Shown here: in pieces, positions 48,708-61,960 of the stretch
How the letters are laid out: each line of letters starts with the position of its first letter
Position numbering within the stretch: the stretch's first letter is position 1
Assembly (NCBI GenBank): GCA_029207755.1
Contig: JARCOQ010000008.1
Coordinates: forward strand, 24,355,021-24,419,020
DNA length: 64,000 bases
Source: Chamaea fasciata
Lineage: Eukaryota; Chordata; Aves; Passeriformes; Sylviidae
Direction of reading: 5' to 3'
Program-made: the position numbers and the translations under genes
The notes under the pieces: generated by a model
Told to the model about the DNA's origin: nothing
Database searches by the model: none
What the model saw: the letters and a program-made list of their open reading frames with translations, nothing else

Positions 48708-51260
48708 TTATGCCATGAAAGACTACAACCTACACTAAATTTTTGTGTGTCTTTTTTTTCTGGTTTTCTTTGTGTTGTTTTGGGTTTTTTTTAATCTTGG
48801 AAAGGAATCATGAAAAGCTCTACCAAGGTAATGATTAATGCAAGGAATCACATCCTCACATATTGAATAAATAAATATAAGCTAATATAAATAGAAAAAA
48901 AACCTCTTGGAATTTGTCAGTCCGTGGTCTTATTATCTTGAGCTCCAAAGCCAAAATTGCAGACTATGGTTTACAGATGCTTTTCCCCCCCTTCCCTCTC
49001 CTCCTCCTCTCCCTTCTACTTTTTTTGCTTGCTTTTTTATTGCCCCCAACCAAGCCAGCTAAAGGAGGTTGTGGCTCCCTCGCTAGGAATTGCTCCTCTG
49101 ACAGAAACTTTGCTTCCCTTTTCAAATGAGTTTGGCAAATGTCAGTGAAAATGTTGCTAGTAAATATTCTTTGAAAACATTTATAGGTTTCTGAGGGTGC
49201 ATGAAAACTGTTCAGGCTGTAGTTCACAGAACTTCTACCCCACCAGAGACCTGGGAAATTCTTCACTGTTTTTTTGTCCCAACTACTCCTCCATTCACAG
49301 GATACTTGAAAAGTCCTACACAGAAAAAGAGAAAGGAAAAGGGAGGGCAAAAATAATCTAAAAGGGACACATGATTTTGTCCCTTTTTTTAATCTGGTGA
49401 TCTGAGTTTAGAGGAAATTACAACCTATTCCTAGATATTTAGGTTCTTAGCTCTTAGGATCAAGGAGTTGAGAGGTTTTGTTTGGGATCCTTGATAAATG
49501 GTTTCAAGGAGACCTTTCTACGTGGTATACTTTATTTGTTTTAGTTTGGTTTTTTATTTGTAGTCCCAAATCAGATCCTCAATTTATTTGAAATATCTTT
49601 CCTCTAATTTTCAAATGGCACCAATCTTTCTTGGGTGAATTTGGGACTTCTCAGATTCTTCACTGAGACCCTAAATCTGAATAAACAGGGGATAAGTGGG
49701 GGTATTTTTCAGCCCATAGCTGTTCTCTGGGTCAGGCCTTCAGATTTGGATCAATGCTGTAGAAGCCGAAGTCTCTTGGCAGCCATCAGTAGTGAAAAGA
49801 ATTAATTTTCAACTCCCAGCTGTATAGTCTTTCTCATTTACCCCATGGGCATTAGGAAGGGAGAAACTGGTGAACCTGTTCCTGCTTTAGGAATTTATGA
49901 GGCTGAATTTGTGGGGCAAAATCCGTGTTTTTCATTATCACAAAATTTTCCTCTAGATAATATTCATTCTCCATAATTACTCATTAAAGAAATAAAAATA
50001 ACTCCCACAAACAAATGATTGTTCAGCAAAGAAATATTAACCAAAAGTTCTTCTACATCAGATGTTTTCATTGCATTCCTCTCTCTTCTTTGCTCCTTTG
50101 TGAGTTGCACTTTGGTAAGAAAGACCTTTGGTTGTCAGTCCCTCCAGGATCTCACATGAAATGAGCATGATAGGTGGCAGCTCCCTCCTCAGCTCCCTGC
50201 TTTCTGGACCAATTGTCAGGGTCACAGAAATCTCCCAGGGCACTTGGCAATCTCCTGTTGGACATCTCATCTGGGAAGACATGAGAACCACTGGCCAAAG
50301 CTGCAAAAAAATTTGAGCCTGTTTCAAGGTTTGAAGGGAAAGTAAAACAAACAAACAAAAAAAACCCAACCCTGTGCTAATTCCCAATGTTTCTGCTGAC
50401 TCAGCATCCAGACAACTGGAAATTTCTCCTTGACTTGGAGCAATGTGTCCAAACAGAAAGCCTGGACCTGGCCACACTTCTGTGTTTAAAAATGTTTGTA
50501 ACCAGACCTCCACTCTACAGTTGGCCCGAAGCCAGTACTCACAAAGTGGAATGAAACCTCTCTTTGATTATTTAATACAGTCCAGAAACTAGAGCAAAGC
50601 TGAACACAGCCATGGATTTGGATGGGAATATTAGGGGACAAAATACACCCCATGCTGGGCAATAATACCAAGGGGCAACAAATAACATTGCAGGGTCATA
50701 ATTATCCACACTCTCTAGGTTCTGCTTCAGCCAGGGATTTATCTTGCTGTTCTTCACAAATCAATCAGGGTGCCCAAGCAAGATGCAAGTCTCCTCAAAT
50801 TCTGGTGTGAATGCTGTGGATTCAGCAGAATTGAGCTCAGACTTCAAGCTCCGGGAGATTTCCATGTCAGTAGTTTTGTTAATTCCATCTTTTTTCTACA
50901 TTTTCCTCATAGCCCTCTCCCATAAGTACTTCATCTGCTGGAGTTGGCCACATAATCAATTTACCATCCCCAGGCTTGGCTGACTTTGATGAAGAGGATT
51001 TAGGGGGTTAATTTGAGCCCTCATATTTCTGAGGGGACGCTATACTTAGGAAACCTTCTGCGGTGCACTTCAGCATGGATTAGTTGTTCTACTTCCCATA
51101 AAACCGTATGTCTGCCAGCTTGCCTAGGATTAGAACTAAAATGGAGTGTGTAGATCCCATTGCCACAAATAGAGTTTCTGCACTAGGGCTGCTTTGCTTG
51201 GGATATGAGCCAAAGTTATAAATATTGAGGGCCTGATTTTTCAGTCCATCACAGTTGCAG
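48708..51260. other. Unique non-coding sequence, no gene seen
   Basis: Frames up to 151 codons (50058-50513, minus) without motifs. Pyrimidine-rich tracts near 48983-49040. No repeats of known families recognised. Confidence 0.55.
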
Positions 51261-51354
51261 AATATATATTTATATGTGTGCGTGTATATATAGATATGTA
51301 TGTATGTATGTGTGTACATATATATGCATATATAGATACGTGCTTATGTGTGTG
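51261..51354. repeat. TA/TG-type imperfect microsatellite
   Basis: Alternating purine-pyrimidine sequence with short (TA)n, (TG)n and (TATG)n blocks, including three TATG units near 51297-51310. It is interrupted and therefore old. It may be flexible or adopt Z-DNA in the TG parts. Confidence 0.9.
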
Positions 51355-54300
51355 ACACTTCACACCCATGGCCACTCTGAATGTACGCAAGAAAACTTTT
51401 CATGCTGTCCTTGAAAACTTCATGTGACAGGACAGAGTCATACTACTATTAGTGATGTTTTGGAACACAAGTTAAGTTAGAATTTTTGTCCTCAGTGAGA
51501 CAGGTCTGATGCTTTTGACTCTCAAAGGACACATGTGGTGGCTTTGTGTGACATCCAAAAGGAAAGATGACCCAGAGACCTGCACCAAAAGGGAGGCTCT
51601 CCTATTTTACGGTTTCAAATTATACTTCTAACACTGCATAACTGTCCTGTCTGCTTTCCCTGGGTGGTGGCTGTTCCTTGGGAATACAGAAGGAAAATGT
51701 CAGAGTTAGACTAGTCAGCTTGTTATGTGAAACCTGTTGCCTCTTCCTCTGGCTTGTTTGTAGACCTTGATTAAATCTTGAAAGAAGCACGGCTGTTCCT
51801 GGTACTAACTGCCAACCTCCTCTCTAAATGAGCAAAATTAATTCTCTGTGTTGGTTATGCTGCCACTCATGAAAGATGGTGAATGGGCTGTTTGCCAACA
51901 GAGGTCCACAGGCAGTGAAGGCTGCTGGTGCAAACACTCAGCAACATGCCTTGAAGAAGTGAGGGAAAAGAGCCATCAGGGCCTTGTTGTGCTGCTGGCC
52001 ATGGGCTGACTATGATCTGGATTCCTGGGCTGGAAAATCATCCTGAGGGACTCACTATGGAAGGCAGGAAAGGGAGGGCTAGCAGGGAGAAGTTCAAAAC
52101 TTCCATTTCTGACACTCTCTAAACTTGGTGGCTACTCCTAATGGTTGCAGGAGCTGCACAAATACACTGGTGCTGCCAAAAAGCAGAATTACATCCCCAT
52201 TTCTCTGAATTCCCACTGTCCTGAACAAGATCATGATGAAAAAGCATCTTCACCCACCTGCTTTTGCAGGAGAAAGAAATGAAATGGAGACAACCTGTGT
52301 GAAGAAGCACCCAAAGTGTAAACCTTTAAAGCTGCTACAGGCAGAGGCAGAAAATCCTCTCCTTGTCCATCTCAATCTTGTCTTCTGTTTCAGAGTATGG
52401 TAGTTCAAAAGCCCTGCTACTGCAGAATCCCAGGCATAGGTGGAAGGGCACTAAGATAATTCTTTTTTCCCTTTATAAATCTATGGTGGCACCACCTAAA
52501 AATCCCAGCCCAATCTCCAAAGGTCCCTATGAGGGTATTCTGTAGATAGGTCAAACAAAAAACAGCTATGACACTAAAAGTTTTTGAATTTGAGAGAATA
52601 TCCCATGCATCTGTATTAAATCTGCCCACCTCTTGCTGTGTGGGTCATCCTCATGCCAAGTTTTCCTTGTAATTCAGGAGCAAAAAATATACTCCAGGCT
52701 TGCCGCCATGCAGTGAAACACATGTCTTGTCTGTACATAATTGTAGAGAAACTGGAGCCTTTTATTTTTCATGAGAACAGGCTCATGACAATCAAATCCT
52801 GTCTTTCTGAGACACTTATCTGGCATCTTGTCACATAGTTTCTGTGGATTTCATATGTCTGATTTAACTATGCCCAAACTCCTGCAAGGCTGGGAGGTAC
52901 TGTTGGCTTTTTGAACTGATTGATTCTTCCCTATATATATTTCTTTTTCTTAGTTTCCTTCCAAAATATTATTTATTTCAACTCACATCATTCATGTTGA
53001 ATTTCTTTGGTTAAGAAGTAAATTGGCCTGACATCTCAAAAATTATTCATGTTTCTGTTTTGTAACACTACATAGATGTATCTATATTTAACTTTTTAAA
53101 AATAGAGATAATACTTTTGTCCCCACTTTTTTGAGCCATAAAAAATTAAACAAAAAGACTTTCTTTGGACTAGTTGGAGCATTTATATTTGACATCCCAA
53201 TAAAACAAACAGCTTTTTGTTGTTGATGCTTTACTGGAAATGTTTCAGATGAACCCCAGTCTACATATTTTACTGTATCTTGGCTTTTAAATCAAAACAT
53301 TTTTTCATCCTGTTATCACCTATTATATCAACTAAGCTTGTGGCATAGGTGATTTAAATTCCTTAGTGAAGGTCACACAGGGCACTGGTGACAGAAAGCT
53401 GCACGGAGTTCCCGTAGTCCTGGAGTACTGAAGAAAAGGGCATGAACTGGGACTTACCTTCATTTTTCAAAGCTTTCTCCAAAGTTCTTTTCACTCTGCA
53501 AAGCAAGTAAAATTCATTTCAGAACCTACCCAATGAAACTGGACTGTCATGATTGCTGCCAAGGATTTTTCACTTTTGAGATATTATTTTTTATTCTTTT
53601 TTCTTTTCTGGGAAATTATCTTTCACACATGCTTTCTCCTCTCTCTCCCCTCCCCCACATATTTTCTGTTTCTGCTTTTTTTCAGTGTATATCTGGAAGA
53701 TTTCTCATTTGAAAAGTGTATTTTCTCTTCTGTTAGGAATAGGCAGTGGTCTAGCAGGCTCAGCCTTGCCATCTGCCCTGTCAGTGGAAACTCTTGTTCT
53801 CCCAGCTTAGGCCATGGAGATGACCTTCTGTCATCCTCTCCTTCCTTTAGTGTGAGATTTGGGGGCTGTTACTGCACATAAAGCAGACAGGCCTGGCTGC
53901 AGGTCTGTTAAGACTGGATTCGTGGTGGAGTATACCCATAGACGTTAGGAACACAAGGGCTCTCCATGAGCCTAAATTCCTTGCTGTGACTGGACCCAGT
54001 GCAGCTGCTGATGGCAGGAGACCCTGCCTCCACATCGTAGCTGCTCTGCTTCAGTGTCCTGAGCAATCCACCCCCTGCTGAATTTTCCCACCCTGTGGAG
54101 GGAAATTAAATTCTTTGTCAGGGCTGGGAAATCCCCAGAATGGCCTTAAACCATGTTCTTCAGAGCGCCGCTGACACTCTGCAGTGCGCTCTGTTCATGC
54201 CCGTGCGTGCACACGCACAGAGCATTTTGCTGCTCAGTCCTCCCAGAGGGGAGCCCCGAGAGTTCATTTTACAGAACTCTCATACTGGTGGGTAAAATAC

Positions 54301-56651
54301 AGCCCTTACAGACCCTCTCAGATCCTGCTTCTGGGCTAATGCCAGCACCCTCCAAAAGCACCAAGAGATACCAATTCCCTTGGTCAAAACCCTTCCCTCT
54401 GTGTCATCTTCCACCTAGTTTACTCATTGCAGCTCCCAGCTGGACATACCAAGTCAGCTGGGACAACCAGTAATATAACTCACCTCCTCTCCCACATACT
54501 TAAGGGAAGATTTGCATGCTTTGCTCAGAAAGTGACGATTCCCAAGTGATCTGCCCTCTTGACTTAATGGGCCACCATCCCCACCAAACACTCCAGGGGT
54601 GTGGATGACAGAGGGATTTGGGAGAATTCACAGATGACCCTGGTTCCTCAGCAGTGTGGAGCTGGGTTGCAAGGTGTCCTGATGCAGATCCCCTCAGGTG
54701 GGCTCTCTGGCTTTGTTCCAGCTCTCAGGAAAGGCTGAAGGCTTCTCTTCTCCTCTGTCAAACACTACATACAGCCATAACACTGGTCTTGCTTGCAAGC
54801 CCTGCTGCCTCCCTCCGCATTCCTCCCCTGGTGGGACGCCACAGAGGCTGTGCTGTTGGCGTGAGCTGGCAGGGCATAGTGGGGGATTGCACCATAGCCC
54901 CTCCTTGCTGCACCAGGAAGGTGCAAGCACAAGAGGTAGGTGCTGACTGCAGTCAGTGCTGTCTGCCTGCTCAGTCTGTGAGTTGGTGTGAGGTAGGTGC
55001 CTGAGGAGCACTAAATCACCTGGCTGGGCTAACAAACAGGTGGGATTCATGTGGGCCTTAAAGGCACATGACAGTGCTTTGAAGTTTTCTGCAGAAATTT
55101 GGGAACCAGGACCCTGCTCACCACAGGTTTTGATTGGAAAAAGTATTTCAGATGCTCTGACAGTTTCAGTTAGAAGTTTCAGGCTTCACAAAATACCATT
55201 GCCCATAAATTCAAGCCTTCTCTAATTTGGTACAGGCTTTCCCAGTACCAGTCATCTTGCAGAACTCCACTGGTTTTCTTCTGGTTGTGTGTCCTGATTA
55301 AAGGATTTGGGGAGGCAGTTGTAAATGGGATTGATCAGAGGAGAGGCAGTGTAGTGGGGAAAGGGTTGGTGTTTTAGCAGATACATGGGATGAAGCTTCC
55401 CCCTGTGAAAGGCAGGCTGGGAAGCAATCCTGTATGCATCCTCCAGGTGAATGAAAGTGCTTTCCCAGATGTGCTCACCTGGATGTTGCCTAAAGATCCA
55501 GTTGAGGCGAGAGCCAAAGTTTAATGAGAAGAGCACGCAGGTTGCCAGCTGGGTCAGGAACTGTTCCCATGGTCACACGGAGTTTACAGGACAAAGCAAG
55601 AGACACACATTTGCTGCAAATATCTGAGAACAGGAAATGAGTTGAACTGAGAAGGAGAGGGTGAAGGAAGAAATGGCAAGAAAGAGGCTTGGCTTCAGGT
55701 TGAGATACCACAACCTCCAAGAGAAAGGTGGTGAACTGAGATTTGCATTAGTCTGAACAGGTAGAACCGTATTTCCCTCTCCAGGCTGGAGGTGGGAGAA
55801 AAGACGTGATGGTGCCTATGAGGCTGATGTTGGGGGTATTTAGGCTTCAAACTCTCTGTGGGGCCAGGTAGAAGCACTTGGTACCTTGCCCAAGCCTGAA
55901 GGAGACTCTTCCATAACACACCAAGTGCTGGCTCGGAATGCCACTATTCCTGTGATGGGGGTACCAGAGCTCAGAGTAGAGGGCAGCATGTCATTTTGTC
56001 CAAAGGCATGCAGGGAGTAGGCCTTCAATGAGAATTGCCTATTTTTCTGAATGCCCCCAATCCCCACCAAAACAAAATATTTTAACCTGAAGGTTGTGCT
56101 TTCCAAACCTGAGCGGCTCCATCCTGATTCATGTCACTGAAGATGCTTGTACTGATGTGTCTTGGTTTTTTCATTTCCCTCTCAAGGCCTTCCACGGGGA
56201 TTTCTCCTGCATCCGCAGTGGAGTTTCAAGGACTCCCTTGCCGTCTGGCCCAAAGGTTTGGACACCTGCCTGCAGTACTGAGAGGAGCTGGCTGGGATTT
56301 CCCCAGCAACTCACAACCGTCAGGTGCCCAGACAGCCCACAAGGGAGGAGTGCCCCAATTCCACAGGCTCCCTTCAAATCCTCCATGAAGAAGCCAAAGG
56401 CTGCCCAGACCAGGTGTTCTGCCAGTTCCAGAACCACCAAATCCAACTCCCTGTTGCCTAAGGGAGTGCAGAAGCTGTTGCTGCTGCTGGCAGCCAGCTG
56501 AAAACTGCTGATGTCCCCAGCCTGTCTGCAGATGTGCCTTCCTCTCACTCCTGGACATTTCCAGACTGGTTGAGTTTGTTGGGTTTTGGTGTGGTTTACA
56601 CAGATTATTTGGGAAAGTTTCTCACACCAGCTTGCCCCTCAAGTTCCCATT
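51355..56651. other. Unique non-coding sequence, no gene seen
   Basis: A locally CpG-richer patch lies at 54160-54260. Frames up to 135 codons occur at 54618-55050 and 56094-56558, overlapping on both strands, with no motifs. An AT-rich part at 52960-53340 lacks repeats and could hold regulatory elements. Nothing firm can be called. Confidence 0.5.
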
Positions 56652-56748
56652 AAAAAAAAAAAAAAAAAAAAGAAAAAAAGAAAAAAAGAAAAAAAGAAAA
56701 AAAGAAAAAAAATTAAAAAAAAAAAAAAAAAAGAAAAAAAGAGAAAAA
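56652..56748. repeat. Poly(A) and A7G array
   Basis: A run of 20 A (56652-56671) is followed by G at 56672, 56680, 56688, 56696 and 56704, an exact 8-base period of A7G, and then further A-rich sequence to 56748. The regular period implies slippage expansion from one interrupted tail. Confidence 0.93.
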
Positions 56749-59700
56749 ATCCTGGCATGACACTTGCCAAAAATTTTAGCTAAAGTAAAATTCAGTAGCT
56801 GGTGCCTTTTTTTTTTTGTGATTGTTTTAATTTAAAAAAGATAAATAAATTCAAAGGCACCAGTCCAGGCACACTGGTTTTAATTTCTGGGAGGACAAAA
56901 AAGCATCTGAAATCACTACCAGTGTTTTTTTCTTTTCTGAGACTTGTAACTTGAAGTGACCAAAATTGATTGCATTTTTTGACAATGAGCAGCACAATAT
57001 CCTCCAGGTGTTCAGAACAAGAACCTTTCTGGACCATCCTCAACTAAGATCCCTGCTTGCAGCTGGGATTTTGGTGCTAAGAAATATCTAATGAGTAGAT
57101 TACACCTTCCCCACATTGCCAGTCACTGCCATCTTGTTATTTTAATATGAGCTTTTCACTGAAAGTGGGTAGAAGTCAGTTCTGGATAAAGACACAGAAA
57201 TCCTCTTGAGAGTCAATATTTGAGCTTTGAAGGAGAAGAGACTCATAAAGAAACTCTTTGGGTCCATCTCTAATATTAAAATGCAAAAACTGCTGACATA
57301 AGGAAGATTTTGCACCACAAACTTTTGGCCCAGAATATTTTCTTTTTCTGTTTAATTGTAATTTTTCTATTTCACCATTTTAAAGTTGTTTGCAGCTGAT
57401 ACATCTCTGCCAGTAAGTGAGCGCAGACTGAGTCACTGTTTTATATAGATCTGTCCATAAAGTCATGGAACTGACTTCTGAAGATTCTTGCCAAAGAGAA
57501 GGAAAGTTCAGGGAAGGGTAGGAGGAGCTGACAAAAAAAGGGCAGAGGATTCTACAGTCTTCCTGTCCCCTTTGCTGAAACTTTGTGCTGACAACCTGAT
57601 TTTTAGAAGATTGACTGGATGGTGGATTGTATGGAGGTGCTGTGAGGACTGTTCCTGATAGGGCTGTAACAAATGGAGGTTTACAATGGCCATACTGGGT
57701 GAAATATCAGAATGAAAGCTTCAGTCAGTTTTGCCAGTTTGGGATGCAGAATACTGGATTCTGCAGGTGTTCAGCCAAGTGTCTGTCCTTTGCCTGCTTG
57801 TTGTACTCCAGCTCCAGATGCAGCCACTGAAGAAACTGCACCGTGTCTAATGGCAAGCGAGTATCTAGCTGCTCTTTCAATCAGGACTCTCAGAAACTGA
57901 CGGATTTCCTAGAATTTCACAGCAAGGCATGAAGCAAATGTATTTCTGGGCTTTGTAGCTCTGGCCACCTGCAACTCTTGGGCTTTGCCACTTGTTGGCT
58001 CAGAGAGCAGGGGAGCCTGCTAAGGAACACAGCATTCCACCCAAGTTTGGCCCCAAAGTGAGAGGTATCCAGCTCCCACAGTAAAATTTAGGTCCGTTTC
58101 AGAGGAAGGCTTGTTCACTTGCAATACAGCATATGTTTGGCTGGCTGGGTTGAAAAAGCAAGGCAGAAATGCCAGTGATTCTGACTTTGCCAGAGTTGCA
58201 TTGCGGCCTCAAGAGTCTAAATCTACACCTGATCAGACAGTTTTGATAAGGACACATCTTTGCAGGAGTTGCAATGTTACAATACCTTCCAAACATATTT
58301 TTCTCCTGAGCTTTGTAAGGTGTGTTTATGACATCAAGAGGAGTTTTAGCAGGCTGGTGGTGCACATGGGCAGGACTCCATCTTGCCCCTCTTTTCTGAA
58401 TTTTTCTGTAAGTTTGGGTGAGGGTGTTGTAGTAGGGCTCAACTCAGAACACGATCTCATCTGCTCTGGTAACACAGCTTCCAATTTGTAGAACTAGAAG
58501 CTGTGAACAGAACCAGACTGAAGTACACTTTCAAATTTGATGCATTTAAGAGAAAGAGCTGCTGGGGAAATCCCCTGAAGACTGGGTCTCTAGTGAGACT
58601 CTAATCTAGGTAAAAAGACTGCAGGTACAAACTGGTGAGCTGCAGAGTTTTTTGTGAGCTGCGTGGCTGATTACACCTGTGAGGAGGTAGGGAGTGCTCC
58701 CTACTGCCCAGCAATGCTGCTTCAGGTCTTCAAAGGCTATGGACCCTGCTATCTGCCCACCACTGGAAAGGTCTGGTCCCAGCTGGAAGGTGGCACTCAC
58801 CAGCTTCCTTAGGTGGATATCAGTATGTGACATGTGTGCTCTAAGGACTGGGAAAGGTGTGGGCTTGCATGCTGCTGGCCCTTGATGGTTTTCAGGAGGA
58901 TGCAAGTGGGGATGCACACAGCTAAACTGTCTTCCCTGAAAGTCACAACACTCAGTGACAGACCTGACACATGCTGTGGGTCTTTTCTTGTCCTCCCATG
59001 ACCCCCCATGCTCCTTGTTTGCAAAGTCCTTCACAAGATAGAGGAGGTGGAAATAGACCCAAAACTAAACCTTTCTCCCTGTCCTGAAAAGAGAGGGAAG
59101 CTTTGCTTTTGTGTTACCAAAGTAACCAAGAAAGCAACCTCTTGACACTGCTGTGTGAGTCCTCAGCTGGTTTATAGCTTTTTGGCAAGGTCTTTCCAAC
59201 CAAATTATATTACCAGAGACTGTGAGCAGGAGCCACTCTAATGAGGAAAACTCCTGCTTTCTGCAACTGCTAATGTAATAAGTGGCAATTTTATGGCTAA
59301 ATCAGAAGACAAAAAACAAGGGGAGAGAGGGAGAAGAAGTAAACCTCTCTATTTTAAAATGCAGCCAAAACCTGCAGGAATCTACTGCTGCCAATTATTT
59401 TAACAGCTCCAACCTGTTTCCCCAGCAGAAGGAAAAAAATAAAAATACCCCCTCCAGCCCCTCCTTCCCTGTCCTTTGGGAAGAGAGGGGTTTGGATTAG
59501 CTCTTCAGAATGAAAACAAACACATTGAGGCTTTTATAGAGCCAAGCTGTTCCTGCGTCTTGAGAGCAGAGCGAGAAAAGATCTAACAGGTGCTGCATGA
59601 TTTTATATGGCAGTGTCACGAGAGGTGCTGGTTCTCACTCGTGAAAGGAGGCTTTCTTTGCCCTTCGACTGGTGCCCTCCTCTATCCCCAGAGCAAATGG

Positions 59701-60086
59701 CTTTGGTTTAACAGCCTATGGCAGTTATTTAAGCTCCAGCCAGTGCCAGAAGTCTAAGGTTGTGTCTGTCACGTTCCTTCCCCACTGCCAAATGTGGGCT
59801 CGGGATGAGGGACTCCCTTGATGGCTGGTGGGACTCCTGCTCCACCCCATGTCTCACCATGGGTGCTGCTTGGGGAACATGGCTACACCATGGTCACGGC
59901 TGGAAAACTGGCTTTCCCAAAAAACCCAGTCCTTATCAATCCCCTAAGCCCAGGTCCTGCAGTCCATCCCTCCTCCAAGTCCTGGGACTGAGCTGCTTTC
60001 TGTATTACTACAAAGAGAGCCATGCATTCTGCAGTAGTTAACAGCACTTAAACTCCCATGAACCTGAGAAACCTTGGTGTAAATAT
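56749..60086. other. Unique non-coding sequence, no gene seen
   Basis: A short hairpin (56799-56809 with 56853-56863, 'CTGGTGCCTTT') lies just after the A7G array. Frames up to 142 codons (58606-59034, minus) have no motif. A GC-richer part at 59560-60050 contains 'TTATTTAAG' (59725-59733), TATA-like, but no supported transcript. Confidence 0.5.
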
Positions 60087-60118
60087 CCCCCCGCAGCCCT
60101 CCCCCCCTCCCGCCCCCC
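60087..60118 (-). other. G-quadruplex motif
   Basis: The plus strand has C-runs of 6, 3, 7, 3 and 6 separated by loops of 1-4 bases, so the minus strand has a canonical G-quadruplex pattern. It lies directly beyond the 3' side of the LTR-like sequence on the minus strand. Confidence 0.8.
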
Positions 60119-60120
60119 GG

Positions 60121-60680
60121 ACTAGCTCTTGAGAGGCTTTGGAGAGATATTTCAGAGGGACAGGACAAAAGATTCCAAAAGAGGCTCTTATCCCAGGATT
60201 ATTCTAAGGCATTTATTCTCGAAGGGTTCCAGGGGACAAGAGAAAGAACAAAGAAGTACAGGGGTCTTATCTAGTCTCTCACTCAGGGAGGATGGCTGGC
60301 ACTCAGCCAATTAAGTCAAGAAAGGAAAGAAAGGTCAAACCATATGGTTACAAGCATTAGGGGTCTTGGGGGGAAAAACCATTCCCCAGAGAAATACAAC
60401 ACCTTGGGACAACAGTCTTTCTCCACAGTAGATGGCGAAGATCTTGGGTAGACAGGGACCAACCAACAGCAAAGCAGAACAGTTTCGAAAAAACAATGAC
60501 ATATAAATGTAAGCACTGACGACATTTCCAGAGAGTCCCCAAGTGAACCCTTCAGGCCTTGGCCCTGCCTTGTGATTTGCTAAACAAGGAGCTACAGCAG
60601 CCTTCCCATCCTTTGGAGGAGAGATGTAGCATGTGATCACATCCTCGTGACAGACAGCTACCAGGCAGTGGTGATGCAAT
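60121..60680 (-). mobile_element. ERV-type LTR, probably solo
   Basis: Read on the minus strand, this 550-base stretch has LTR architecture: a U3-like part with raised CpG (60420-60670), a TATA-like 'CTAGATAAG' (60265-60273), then AATAAA about 50 bases on (complement of TTTATT at 60212-60217), and a short U5-like part to about 60125. CpG density above that of its neighbours fits a younger insertion. No gag, pol or env-like sequence flanks it, so a solo LTR left by recombination is likely. I could not fix the TG...CA ends or a target duplication, so the borders are approximate. A 114-codon minus frame (60335-60679) inside it is not taken as a gene. Confidence 0.45.
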
Positions 60681-61773
60681 GGGGATGGAGGAGTTCAGAT
60701 CACGACTATTTCAGAGGGTCTGTGGAAACAAACATCTGAACTGAGCCACAGTGGAGACTGACCTTTTATTGTCTTGCTGCTCTTGCCATAAAAATAACCC
60801 CCAAATTAGCCCCAGCTGCTAGCAGGTTTCATAATTAAATTTTTGTTTGGTATTTGAGAGGAAGGAAATCAGCCACTTAAAGAACGATATTGTGGGTTTT
60901 TTTTCTCTTTTCTCCCTCTCCTTCACCCCCCACCTCCACACACACCATGATGTCTAGACCTGGTTTTCTCCATTGCAGTGGTGAGCTACTGTCAGATAAG
61001 ACAGCAGACACCATTCCACAAACTTTTTAGTTTCTTTTAGGAAGCATTCCCTTCCCCCTTGACATGCATTTGCATGCAGACAAGAAGAGGAACAAATGTA
61101 CTGAGGAGAAATTCGAGCTATAAACAAACCTTCAAAGTTTTAGCTGCATTTTTACTTGTCTGGAAATGTGGCAATACCACGCAAGGCGGGCTGTTGTTGC
61201 ACAGATCCACTAAGCAGACTAATGGAGAGCAGATCATTGTCTGCATCACATGCAAGCCACGCTGCTATGCATCCAGATGGATATGGAAAGCCTTTAGCAC
61301 CTGGCTCTCCAGCAGCCCCAGTCTCCACTTTGGCCACACCATACTTGGGAGGATAGAAAAGCTGTAAGCAAAGACAGGAACATGCCTCTGATTAGGCTGG
61401 AAATCTGCCATGTTCAGCTTTTCCCTTGTGCCTTTTGACACCAGGAAGGGAGGATGGGGAGGCATGGACTATCTGCTGCTGCAACTTTGTTCCCTGCCAA
61501 AAAAATAGGGCATTTTGAGGACTGTCTCAAGGATTTCAAGAGGAAACAGGAGGTGCTATGGGCTGATAGGGACATCTAAGCCTCAGAGCAACTCAGCTGG
61601 AAGTTTCATGCCACTGGCCCAAGGGGTCTCACCCCTCCTGCCAAAGGGAAACGGTGTTGGATAGTCACTCCTCTAATCAGTCCTGGTATGCAAGAAATAA
61701 GCCGTTTTACTTGCTATGCCCCACAGTCCAACGAATTTCTGGACAGGAAAGATTTAAAAATAAGTAGGAAAGG
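60681..61773. other. Unique non-coding sequence, no gene seen
   Basis: Short frames only (about 100 codons at 61059-61367). A pyrimidine-rich stretch lies at 60898-60940. No repeats recognised. Confidence 0.55.
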
Positions 61774-61785
61774 AGCAAGCTGAAC
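61774..61785 (+). repeat. Target-site duplication, left copy
   Basis: AGCAAGCTGAAC, repeated exactly at 61949-61960 on the other side of the left inverted-repeat arm. A perfect 12-base direct repeat flanking a segment with an A-rich end is the usual footprint of target-primed reverse transcription. Confidence 0.7.
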
Positions 61786-61948
61786 CCATTTTTTCCTTGT
61801 TGAGGAGAAATATAAATGTATATGGGGTTATAAACCATTCTCTTCCTACTATTTTATTCATTATTATACTGTGCTCAAGCACAAAAGTTACAGAAGCAGG
61901 TAGGAACAGAATGGGAGTAAAGTAGCATTGAAAACCTGAAGTGAGTTC
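61786..61948 (-). mobile_element. Retroposed or templated insertion, left arm of inverted repeat
   Basis: A 163-base insert bounded by 12-base direct repeats. Bases 61789-61947 are the reverse complement of 63513-63671 with 4 mismatches and no gaps. In the minus orientation the insert ends in six A, then TGG, then the target duplication, which matches the orientation expected for a retroposed copy. The right segment continues into a genomic run of 11 A at the same point, so the left copy could derive from an RNA of the right locus primed at that run. Alternatively both are copies of a dispersed repeat I do not recognise. It has no coding capacity. Confidence 0.6.
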
Positions 61949-61960
61949 AGCAAGCTGAAC
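61949..61960 (+). repeat. Target-site duplication, right copy
   Basis: AGCAAGCTGAAC, identical to 61774-61785. It abuts the 5' end of the insert in minus orientation. Confidence 0.7.

Noticed and set aside
59725..59733. TTATTTAAG as a TATA box of a promoter
   Set aside because: A single AT-rich match with no CpG island, no following exon and no other core promoter evidence.
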